The position numbers and the translations under genes were made by a program. Shown here piece by piece: positions 1 through 5,232 of a DNA stretch of 5,469 nucleotides; position 1 is the first letter of the stretch, and each line of letters begins with the position of its first letter. The notes under the pieces are model-generated. The model ran no database searches. It saw only the letters and a list, made by a program, of their open reading frames with translations, and was not told the DNA's origin. Source of the DNA: an uncultured Oxalobacter sp. (GTDB lineage Bacteria; Pseudomonadota; Gammaproteobacteria; Burkholderiales; Burkholderiaceae_D); contig CAJKQK010000101.1 of the NCBI GenBank assembly GCA_905202055.1, positions 1 to 5,469 on the forward strand, read 5' to 3'.

Positions 1-101
1 GGACGGTCTGGGTGTGGGGTGAAAATGAGTGGGGACAACTCGGCAACGGCACGAATGTGGGCAGTCTTGTTCCGATTCAGGTGCATTTCCCGACACCCTG
101 A
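1..101 (+). CDS. RCC1-repeat protein, C-terminal end (5' truncated by window)
   Basis: An open frame enters from the left edge (first full codon at position 3) and stops with TGA at 99-101. The 32 visible residues match the core of an RCC1 repeat: a W-x-W-G-x-N pattern, then W-G-Q-L-G-N-G-T, then a P-I-Q-V strand, followed by the short tail HFPTP. RCC1 repeats of about 50 residues fold as blades of a beta-propeller. In bacteria they occur mainly in large repetitive proteins, many of them exported, that bind partners rather than catalyse. This is the last blade, so the protein appears to end on the propeller with no further C-terminal domain. No terminator is visible in the 49 nt before the next gene, so the two may share a transcript. 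Total length, number of repeats and N-terminal signals lie outside the window. Confidence 0.85.
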   Translation, partial: TVWVWGENEWGQLGNGTNVGSLVPIQVHFPTP

Positions 102-137
102 TTTTTTACCTGTCATGTTTTATTGAAAACCCTGTTT

Positions 138-143
138 AAAGGA
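138..143 (+). promoter_or_regulatory. Ribosome binding site for the small exported protein
   Basis: AAAGGA lies seven nt before the ATG at 151 and fixes that start. No equally good site precedes any other in-frame start. Confidence 0.6.
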
Positions 144-150
144 ATCCATC

Positions 151-492
151 ATGTTCAAGTGGTCATTTTCTTCCTGTCTGGCTATTCTTGTTTTCAGCCT
201 GAATCTCTGCCATGCGCAAGCGGGGGCGCCAGTTTCACCGCCTGATGAGGCGGTTGAAACGGAAGACGACTGTGACGGCTGGGAGGCAATCGCCTCCAGT
301 CACTGGAACAACCGGGTGTATCGCCTTCAGTGGAAGTATCCCGATGCGCCCTATTTCGGCGATTTGCCACAGGAGGTGAAGGTTTATCTGATAGCGAAGT
401 ATTGCGAAAATGGCGTCGATTGGGTGAGCGAGAATCCGGATGTGGTGAAGGATATGATGGAATGGAAATGGCCGGTCGAGACGGTGAAATGA
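151..492 (+). CDS. Small exported acidic Trp-rich protein, unknown family
   Basis: I do not recognise the family of this 113-residue protein. The start is supported by an AAAGGA Shine-Dalgarno site at 138-143, seven nt before the ATG. Residues 1-24 form a clear Sec signal peptide: a Lys at position 3, a hydrophobic core (CLAILVFSLNL) and an A-Q-A site, predicting cleavage before Gly25. The mature chain of about 89 residues begins with a Pro/Glu/Asp-rich stretch (25-42). It then forms a compact region rich in aromatics, with Trp at 44, 52, 61, 91, 105 and 107. It is clearly acidic (about 18 Asp/Glu against 8 Lys/Arg). The mature part has exactly two cysteines, 41 and 85, which could form one disulfide in the periplasm. 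No repeats or membrane segment follow the signal. Its position directly behind an RCC1-repeat gene suggests co-transcription, and possibly a helper or partner role, but that is inference from position only. Confidence 0.8.
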   Translation: MFKWSFSSCLAILVFSLNLCHAQAGAPVSPPDEAVETEDDCDGWEAIASSHWNNRVYRLQWKYPDAPYFGDLPQEVKVYLIAKYCENGVDWVSENPDVVKDMMEWKWPVETVK

Positions 493-533
493 AACAAGTC
501 CATTCTGGCCGGATTTGCCTGTGTCTCTTGAGG

Positions 534-771
534 TGACTGGGTTTTGAGTGGCTATCCGGCAAGGATGAAGCCGGAGGTGTTCTCATCATTGCAGGAGGGC
601 GACTGTATTTGTATCAGTAAAGACAGTCTCATGGACGTTCGTCCATTGATGGGTTGGAGTCCTGAACAAAAAGCCAGTCATTAACGGATGACGATTGGCC
701 AGTCAGGTTATTCCATCGGGAGGATGACGGTTTTTCTTGTCTTGAAAGCAAATATGAAAACCACTGACTGG
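534..771. repeat. Cluster of four TGACTGG / CCAGTCA heptamers
   Basis: TGACTGG occurs on the plus strand at 534-540 and 765-771, and as its complement CCAGTCA at 674-680 and 699-705. I saw no other copy elsewhere in the window. The inner pair extends to a perfect 10-bp inverted repeat: GGCCAGTCAG at 697-706 and CTGACTGGCC at 764-773, with 57 nt between the arms. The copies at 673-680 and 698-705 form a direct repeat, GCCAGTCA, at 25-nt spacing. A related imperfect copy (CCGGTCA) lies near 788. Likely explanations are a multi-site operator, a structured RNA, or remnants of a small mobile inverted-repeat element. Confidence 0.5.
631..646. other. Short hairpin dyad
   Basis: ATGGAC, a four-base GTTC loop, then GTCCAT make a perfect 6-bp stem. 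No T-run follows, so it is not a terminator. It could be an operator or part of an RNA structure. Confidence 0.3.
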
Positions 772-1305
772 CCGGGCGTCACCAGGTCCGGTCATATCGC
801 CTTTTCTTTCTGGCGGCTTTTCACAAGTGGAGGCAGGGAAGAGGATCGGGGGGATGGATGAATAATGGCTTGCCGGGAATTTCCTGTTTTGGCCGTTTCT
901 CCGCTACCGGTTTGCCATTCTCGGGGAGGTACCTGTTTTCTTCGCCGGCATGACCCGACACGAAAAAAGATCAATCCGGCCGCGACAGTGAACGGTTTTC
1001 ATGATGTTTTCACGCCGCCGTCGTTTCTGTCGTATGGCTTTGATGCCCAGGCATTCCTTTTATAGAGCGAAGTTGGTGAGGGCATATCAGGTATTCAACA
1101 CTGGAAAAAGATTGCCTGAACGTTCTGCCTTTTTTGTGATCGGGTGATTTTTTCCGGATATCCAGTGAGGGACGCGACTTTTTCAATTGGTTTGAATGAT
1201 CCGGAAGGTTCTGTTTTTTAAGGTTTTTTTGTTTTTCCTGTCTTTTTCATTCCTTTTTGTCTTTTTAAGGCATCACTTTTCCCGCATGGGTAGCTCTTCG
1301 ATAAG

Positions 1306-1320
1306 GAGTGTCGTACACTC
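1306..1320. promoter_or_regulatory. Dyad GAGTGT-CGT-ACACTC upstream of first Sel1 gene
   Basis: This is a perfect 6-bp inverted repeat with a three-base centre, followed by GTTTTTA. It could be a weak intrinsic terminator for whatever reads in from the left, or an operator, since it lies directly beside the candidate promoter at 1324-1351. The short stem and short T-run argue against strong termination. Confidence 0.3.
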
Positions 1321-1323
1321 GTT

Positions 1324-1351
1324 TTTACTGGCTACTTGTCAGTTTGATAAT
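1324..1351 (+). promoter_or_regulatory. Candidate sigma-70-type promoter of first Sel1 gene
   Basis: TTTACT at 1324-1329 (four of six matches to TTGACA) and GATAAT at 1346-1351 (five of six matches to TATAAT) are 16 nt apart. This would give a leader of about 65 nt before the ATG at 1425. The -10 hexamer lies in a 14-nt motif, TTTGATAAT then T or G then GTTT, that recurs at 2339-2352 before the second Sel1 gene. The -35 match is weak. Confidence 0.3.
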
Positions 1352-1411
1352 TGTTTCGCGTTTTGCCAGTTTCCGGCTGTTTTTTTTGCGGCGGGATAAG
1401 CGTTTTCCGTG

Positions 1412-1417
1412 AAAGGA
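1412..1417 (+). promoter_or_regulatory. Ribosome binding site of first Sel1 gene
   Basis: AAAGGA ends seven nt before the ATG at 1425, the same sequence and spacing as at the gene starting at 151. It supports that start. Confidence 0.6.
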
Positions 1418-1424
1418 TATCGGC

Positions 1425-2012
1425 ATGGTTCTTACAGGTTTTTCAGGGCAGCCCCGTCCGTTTTCCGGCTGGGTGGGGGCTTTTCTGTTTTTGCTGTTTT
1501 GTCAGGTGGCTTTGGCTGCCGGTGCGATGGCGGTGGAGACTGAAAGGAAAGTGGTGGCTTCGAACGGGCAGTTTTCGAAAAATGCGACGTCCGGAGATGA
1601 GGATGTGTTGCGCGATTTGATGGATTTGAAGAGCAATGCCATTTCGGGTGACGTTTCCGCCCAGTTCGAATTGAGCCGCCGTTATTTGAACGGGGTTGGT
1701 CTTGAGCAGAACGATGAAGAGGCGATCCGCTGGCTCCGTATGGCAGCGGAAGGCGGTTTGCCGAGGGCGCAGGCCGGTCTTGGCTGGATGTATGCCGCGG
1801 GCCGCGGTGTGAAGAAGGACGAGACGCTGTCTTTTTCCTGGTATGAGCGGGCGGCGGTTGCGGGTTTCCCGGTTGCCCAGTGGATGCTCGGGCGTTGCTA
1901 TGAAAACGGGATCGGCGTTGCGAAGGATCGCCTGCTGGCCAGAGAGTGGTATGAAAAGGCGGCGGCACAGGGTAATGAGAAGGCGAAGAAGCGGTTGCAG
2001 GACTGGAAATGA
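1425..2012 (+). CDS. Exported Sel1-like repeat protein, three repeats (195 aa)
   Basis: This is a small exported solenoid protein. Residues 1-36 look like a signal peptide: Arg11 and a hydrophobic core (GAFLFLLFCQVAL), then A-M-A, predicting cleavage before Val37. A polar linker (37-70) follows. Three Sel1-like repeats come next, at about 71-107, 108-144 and 145-180. Each carries the family pattern: small residue and Gly, then A-Q, then LG, then Y-x-x-G-x-G-V, then a W-Y/L-x-x-A-A helix. A half repeat (AAAQGNEKAKKRLQDWK) caps the end. Sel1-like repeats are TPR-like helical hairpins that mediate protein-protein contacts; known bacterial examples act in signalling, envelope assembly or host interaction. 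No catalytic motif is visible, so a periplasmic or secreted adaptor role is inferred. The gene has its own Shine-Dalgarno site and a strong terminator 28 nt after its stop, so it is probably transcribed alone. It is a paralogue of the next two genes. Confidence 0.92.
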   Translation: MVLTGFSGQPRPFSGWVGAFLFLLFCQVALAAGAMAVETERKVVASNGQFSKNATSGDEDVLRDLMDLKSNAISGDVSAQFELSRRYLNGVGLEQNDEEAIRWLRMAAEGGLPRAQAGLGWMYAAGRGVKKDETLSFSWYERAAVAGFPVAQWMLGRCYENGIGVAKDRLLAREWYEKAAAQGNEKAKKRLQDWK

Positions 2013-2040
2013 ATGCCGGATGATTCCGGTTTGTCCGGTG

Positions 2041-2073
2041 CGGTCTGAAATGATGGTTTCAGGCCGTTTTTTT
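2041..2073 (+). terminator. Rho-independent terminator of first Sel1 gene
   Basis: CGGTCTGAAA at 2041-2050 pairs with TTTCAGGCCG at 2057-2066 in a 10-bp stem with one G-T wobble and a six-base loop (TGATGG). Seven T residues follow (2067-2073). It begins 28 nt after the stop codon at 2012. Confidence 0.88.
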
Positions 2074-2231
2074 ATGGGGTTTTCTTTTGCCGGATGCGCT
2101 TTGCCGAAACGGAAACCGTTCTCTGCTGTTGTATGTAACGGACAGTGCGGATGGTTTTGTTTCCGGGGAGTTGCCGGTCTTTTCCGGTCGTTTTTTATGG
2201 GTGGATAAAGCGGTTTTCCCGATTTTTCCTC

Positions 2232-2258
2232 ACGGCATGTGCGGATGCCGTTTTTTTT
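2232..2258 (+). terminator. Second, orphan rho-independent terminator
   Basis: ACGGCAT at 2232-2238 pairs perfectly with ATGCCGT at 2245-2251 around a six-base loop, and the T-run spans 2251-2258. It lies about 160 nt beyond the terminator of the upstream gene, with no coding sequence between them. It is either a backup terminator or the 3' end of a small RNA made from 2074-2231. Confidence 0.75.
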
Positions 2259-2338
2259 ATGTTTCCGTGTGGAAATTTTATGTGTTTTTATTGACGGGTT
2301 TTCACCCGGAAGCGACTGCTTTTTTTCTGGCAGATTGG

Positions 2339-2352
2339 TTTGATAATGGTTT
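2339..2352 (+). promoter_or_regulatory. Shared leader motif TTTGATAAT-GGTTT, possible -10 region
   Basis: This differs by one base from the motif at 1344-1357 upstream of the first Sel1 gene. It contains GATAAT (2342-2347), a good -10 hexamer, but no convincing -35 sits at the right distance. If it is a promoter, the second Sel1 gene has a leader of nearly 200 nt that includes the dyad and hairpins listed next. Confidence 0.25.
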
Positions 2353-2455
2353 AGTATTTCACTTGAGAGGATCAGGTGTTTTGCCGGAAGCGGTAATGTG
2401 GAGTTTGTTTGATGTAAACGGGTCGGGGAAATGGAACGGTCGGCGGGTTTGAAAG

Positions 2456-2468
2456 TCTGATCATCAGA
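2456..2468. promoter_or_regulatory. Perfect dyad TCTGA-TCA-TCAGA
   Basis: A 5-bp perfect inverted repeat with a three-base centre; one flanking pair, G2455 with T2469, would add a wobble. It sits between the candidate promoter and the start of the second Sel1 gene, a suitable place for an operator. No T-run follows. Confidence 0.3.
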
Positions 2469-2488
2469 TTGTCGTGCGGGTGTGTGGT

Positions 2489-2526
2489 CGCCGGTTTTCG
2501 GCGCCCCTTCGGGACGACGCCTTTTT
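2489..2526 (+). promoter_or_regulatory. Overlapping hairpins just before second Sel1 gene (attenuator-like)
   Basis: Hairpin A pairs CGCCG (2489-2493) with CGGCG (2499-2503). Hairpin B pairs GGCG (2500-2503) with CGCC (2518-2521), with CCC/GGG inside, and is followed directly by TTTTT (2522-2526). The two share 2500-2503, so they cannot form together. Hairpin B plus its T-run resembles a weak terminator, and the Shine-Dalgarno site starts two nt later. This is the geometry of an attenuator, but the stems are short and no ligand-binding or leader-peptide element was recognised. Confidence 0.25.
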
Positions 2527-2528
2527 AT

Positions 2529-2536
2529 GGAAGGGG
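2529..2536 (+). promoter_or_regulatory. Ribosome binding site that decides start of second Sel1 gene
   Basis: GGAAGGGG is followed by three consecutive ATG codons at 2537, 2540 and 2543. Measured from GGAAGG, only the ATG at 2543 has a normal spacing (eight nt). The first ATG directly abuts the site. Confidence 0.55.
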
Positions 2537-2542
2537 ATGATG

Positions 2543-3088
2543 ATGCTTTCAATGATTTTTTCGGGCCGGGCCGTGTCGCGTTTGATGGCTTTTCCGGTTT
2601 TGCCGTTTTGTGTTTTTCTCGCTTGCGGCGGGGCGGCTCTGGCCAGGGATGTGGTCGCTCCGGTGGCGGTAACGTCTTATGCGCAGCAGCCTTTGAAGCG
2701 GGTGCAGGAAAAGGCGGTGGACGGGGATGGCTCTGCCGGGCTTGAACTGGGATTGCGTTATGTCTTCGGCTCCGGTGGGGTCAGGAATGTGCCGCTGGGG
2801 GTTTCGTGGATCAAAAAGGCGGCGGAGATGGGTATCCCGCAGGCGGAACACGAGATGGGTTCGCTGTTTTTGATGGGGGTCGGCGTGGCACAGAGCGATG
2901 TGTCGGCTGCACAGTGGTACCGGAAGGCGGCTATTCAGGGCTATGCCCCGTCGCAAACGGCGTTGGGGTATGCGTATGAGGAAGGGGCCGGCGTGCCGCA
3001 AAATGCGGAACTGGCCCGTTACTGGTTTGACAAGGCGGCAGCGCAGGGAAATGGTATTGCTGTGGAAAGCCTTGAGGGAGGGATGTAA
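2543..3088 (+). CDS. Exported Sel1-like repeat protein, three repeats (181 aa)
   Basis: A second small exported Sel1-like protein. An in-frame GTG at 2474 would add 23 residues, but that stretch lies in the hairpin-rich leader and the strong GGAAGGGG site favours 2543. Residues 1-34 form the signal peptide: Arg9 and Arg13, a hydrophobic core (LMAFPVLPFCVFLACGGAA) and A-L-A before Arg35. After a short linker come three repeats at about 58-94, 95-130 and 131-166, ending in WIKKAA, WYRKAA and WFDKAA, then a half-repeat cap (AQGNGIAVESLEGGM). The first repeat is irregular: the usual GxG turn is extended to GSGGV. The mature chain has no cysteine. Architecture and length closely match the gene at 1425-2012 (three repeats plus cap), so the two are likely paralogues from a duplication. 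Each has its own terminator. The role is inferred only as a periplasmic or secreted protein-binding module. Confidence 0.9.
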   Translation: MLSMIFSGRAVSRLMAFPVLPFCVFLACGGAALARDVVAPVAVTSYAQQPLKRVQEKAVDGDGSAGLELGLRYVFGSGGVRNVPLGVSWIKKAAEMGIPQAEHEMGSLFLMGVGVAQSDVSAAQWYRKAAIQGYAPSQTALGYAYEEGAGVPQNAELARYWFDKAAAQGNGIAVESLEGGM

Positions 3089-3140
3089 GGGCCCGGCATC
3101 GATGGTCCGGGATGGGCGTTCTTTCCTTCAGATGTTTTTC

Positions 3141-3167
3141 AAACCGGCTTTTTGGCCGGTTTTTTTT
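3141..3167 (+). terminator. Rho-independent terminator of second Sel1 gene
   Basis: AAACCGGC at 3141-3148 pairs perfectly with GCCGGTTT at 3155-3162 around a six-base loop (TTTTTG). The T-run covers 3160-3167. It lies about 50 nt after the stop codon at 3088 and inside the upstream extension of the next open frame, which argues that the extension is not translated. Confidence 0.9.
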
Positions 3168-3336
3168 GGAAGGACGCTTGTGCCGGAATTTTGCGGATTT
3201 TTTCCGGAAAGCAGGCACCGGACATGGATCGGTATGGGGAAAGTGTGAAAAGATCGAGCCGTTTCAAGTGAATCGGGTGTCCTGTTTGATGGGGGACCGT
3301 TGCAAATTGCCGGATCGGATGGAGACAGTGTCGGGT

Positions 3337-5232
3337 ATGGGGTGTTATCGTTTTGAAAGTTTTGTTTTTTCAGCCGTTGTTCTGGCGACCGGGTGTGCGC
3401 TGGTGCCATCGGTGTCTTTTGCGGGACAACAGGATGAGTGCCTGTCTGTGGACTGCCGTGAGTCGTCCGGCCAAAAGGACGGGGTTTTGGAAAAAGTCAG
3501 GGAAGCGGCGCAGCAGGGCGATGCACAGGCACAGATGGCCTTGGGCTTGCGTTACCTGATGGGGGACGGGCTTGCTGCGGATGAGGCTGTCGCACAGGAA
3601 TGGTTTTTGAAGTCGGCACGGCAAAATAATGTCGTGGCGCAGGTGGCTCTGGCGACGATGCTGGCTTTCGAGAGTGACAGGCAGGATTTGCCTGCGGCGG
3701 CGATGTGGTTTTCGAAAGCGGCCGGGGCCGGAAATGTTCAGGCGATGTCCGAGCTGGTGCGCCTGTATGAAACGGGCAGCGGGGTGACTCGGGATATGGC
3801 GAAGGCCGATGAATGGCGCAACCGGGCGAAGGCGCGCAGCGAGACGGTCAGGCTGGACAGGGCATGGAAGATTGCGCTTGCCGGGAAGGCACGCTGGATG
3901 AAACCGGTATCGCCATCGCAGACGGCTGGCGCGGGTCAAAAGGAAGGCACCGGGAGGGTTCCCGATATGGCCGCTTTGACCCGGGCGGCTGAAAATGGCG
4001 ACGATGAGGCGCAAACGGTGCTGGGCGGTTTGCTGGCGACGGGTGACGGGGTGGTGAAAAACGATGCGGCGGCGCTGGAATGGTTCGAAAAGGCGGCTGA
4101 TTCGGGTAACGGGCAGGCCAGGGCGGTGCTGGGTGAACTGACTGCGTCTGGCTGGGGTGGTTTGAAACAGGATGAGGTGGCGGCTGCGCGTCTGATGGAA
4201 AAGGCGGCGCTGGATGGGGTGGTGCCGGCACAGGCGGAGTGGGGCACGGTTCTGATGGAGGGCAAGGGGGTCGGAAAAGACCCGGCCAAAGGACTGTCAT
4301 GGGTCGCGAAGGCGGCGCAGGAAGGGGATGGCCGCGCCCGTCTGAAGATGGGAATGATGTTGCTCGGGCAGGGGGATCGGGATGCGGCGGCCAAATGGTT
4401 TGAAGGGGCGGCGGCTGTCGGTGACGATGAGGTGCTGTCCGCGCTTGCTGTGTTTTATGGTTGGGGGGATGGCCCTGTTTTCGGGGAAAGCGAGAAGCTG
4501 ACCGAGGTTCGCCGTTATGCGCAGCGCGACGAGTCCGAAGCGCAGCAGATGATGGGTTTTCTGTATGGCGAAGGCTGGGGCGCGAGGCGCGATCCCCGAA
4601 AGGCGGAATACTGGTTCGACAAGGCGGCGGCCGGCGGGGATGTGGAAGTTTGGTTGCCTCTGGGTCTGTTGTATGCCGAAACGGGACGCGAGAAGATGGC
4701 GGCTGACGCTTTCGGCAGGGCGGTGGCACTGGGTGGTTTCGGGCTGGCCAACGACGGGGAGTTGCTTGAGCTGATTTTCGTCGATCCGGAAAGGCTGCCG
4801 GATATGGGAAGTGCCCTGAAGCATCCCGCTCCGGCGAAAAAAACGACGGGTGGCGTTAGCGTGAAGGCGTCGGGCAAGAAGGCGGACGGGACGGACAAAA
4901 ACGGCTTTGCCGCAGACGGGCGGCTTGAGCGGGTGGCGAAAAAACGGGCTTTTGTGGCGGCCGAAGCTGAAAAGGGCAATCCGGCTGCACAGTTGATGAT
5001 GGCAAGGATTCTGTCGCAGGGCTGGGGCGTGAAAAAGGATGAACAGGCGGCGGCGTCGTTGCGCGCCGACGGCATGAGGGGGATGTGTTCGGCCCTGAAG
5101 GAGAAAGCGGAGGAAGAACCGTTGTGTTCGAAGGGTGGTGACGATGGAAACGGCGCCGCTTTGCCGGATGTCGGGAAGACGGAAGGCAGTGGGGATTCGG
5201 GTGGGTTCGCGGTGAGGCAAGGGGTGAAATGA
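3337..5232 (+). CDS. Large exported multi-Sel1-repeat protein (about 631 aa)
   Basis: The frame is open from 3112, but the first part contains the previous gene's terminator, so I start at the ATG at 3337, which begins a complete signal peptide. Residues 1-29 comprise a short n-region with one Arg, a core (FVFSAVVLATGCALV) and S-F-A before Gly30. ATGs at 3289 and 3319 are alternatives; ribosome sites are poor for all (GGAG at 3321-3324 is 12 nt before 3337). About eleven Sel1-like repeats follow in three blocks: three at 56-168, seven at 217-465, and one at 543-581. Linkers separate the blocks, the second (466-542) rich in Lys, Ala and Gly. Repeats 2, 7 and 10 are shortened and repeat 8 is degenerate. 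The acidic, Gly-rich tail (582-631) is non-repetitive. The mature protein has four cysteines, two near each end (35, 40, 584, 597). Likely a periplasmic or secreted protein-binding scaffold; partner unknown. Confidence 0.9.
   Translation: MGCYRFESFVFSAVVLATGCALVPSVSFAGQQDECLSVDCRESSGQKDGVLEKVREAAQQGDAQAQMALGLRYLMGDGLAADEAVAQEWFLKSARQNNVVAQVALATMLAFESDRQDLPAAAMWFSKAAGAGNVQAMSELVRLYETGSGVTRDMAKADEWRNRAKARSETVRLDRAWKIALAGKARWMKPVSPSQTAGAGQKEGTGRVPDMAALTRAAENGDDEAQTVLGGLLATGDGVVKNDAAALEWFEKAADSGNGQARAVLGELTASGWGGLKQDEVAAARLMEKAALDGVVPAQAEWGTVLMEGKGVGKDPAKGLSWVAKAAQEGDGRARLKMGMMLLGQGDRDAAAKWFEGAAAVGDDEVLSALAVFYGWGDGPVFGESEKLTEVRRYAQRDESEAQQMMGFLYGEGWGARRDPRKAEYWFDKAAAGGDVEVWLPLGLLYAETGREKMAADAFGRAVALGGFGLANDGELLELIFVDPERLPDMGSALKHPAPAKKTTGGVSVKASGKKADGTDKNGFAADGRLERVAKKRAFVAAEAEKGNPAAQLMMARILSQGWGVKKDEQAAASLRADGMRGMCSALKEKAEEEPLCSKGGDDGNGAALPDVGKTEGSGDSGGFAVRQGVK

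Larger units (their letters stand above)
493..1424. other. Gene-free intergenic region with motif cluster and dyads
   Basis: No convincing gene was found in these 932 nt. Short open frames on both strands (for example 865-1065 plus and 792-974 minus) lack a Shine-Dalgarno site, a signal peptide or family resemblance. What the region does hold is a cluster of four TGACTGG/CCAGTCA heptamers (534-771), small dyads at 556-574, 631-646 and 1306-1320, and a tract very rich in T on the plus strand (about 1205-1268). There is also a possible promoter at 1324-1351. No clear terminator follows the gene ending at 492. The length is unusual between two short genes, so a decayed gene, a small RNA or a regulatory region are all possible. 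Confidence 0.6.
2013..2542. other. Gene-free region between first and second Sel1 genes
   Basis: No convincing gene was found in these 530 nt. They contain the terminator of the upstream gene, a second terminator with no gene in front of it (2232-2258), and a hairpin at 2295-2308 (CGGGT/ACCCG). They also hold a candidate promoter motif (2339-2352), a perfect dyad (2456-2468) and two overlapping hairpins before the next start (2489-2526). A 44-codon frame starting at 2074 begins inside the T-run of the first terminator and has no Shine-Dalgarno site, so it is not called. A longer frame at 2087-2452 runs through the second terminator and is also not called. Confidence 0.6.

Noticed and set aside
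865..1065. A 66-codon frame in the large gap
   Set aside because: No good ribosome site, no signal peptide, and an irregular composition typical of non-coding sequence.
1040..1066. TTGATG and TATAGA as a promoter
   Set aside because: The spacing of 15 nt is too short and the -10 match is poor. It would also give a leader of about 350 nt when a better candidate lies at 1324-1351.
2039..2048. GCGGTCTGAA resembling the Neisseria DNA uptake sequence GCCGTCTGAA
   Set aside because: It has one mismatch, lies within a terminator stem, and is the only near match seen. True uptake sequences recur often and exactly.
2074..2208. A 44-codon frame with four cysteines between the two terminators
   Set aside because: It starts at the end of a terminator T-run, has no Shine-Dalgarno site, and its sequence looks like translated G/T-rich spacer.
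2087..2452. A 121-codon frame in the gap before the second Sel1 gene
   Set aside because: It passes through the terminator at 2232-2258, has no ribosome site and no family resemblance.
1443..2552. A 369-codon open frame on the minus strand spanning the first Sel1 gene and the following gap
   Set aside because: It is antisense to a clear Sel1-like gene and rich in Pro, Arg, His and Ser, as frames opposite G-rich codons are. It runs through two terminators and shows no domain or ribosome site.
3380..3399. Possible lipobox (L-A-T-G-C) in the signal peptide of the large Sel1 protein
   Set aside because: Ala in the -3 position is a poor lipobox match, and a good signal peptidase I site (S-F-A before Gly) follows ten residues later.
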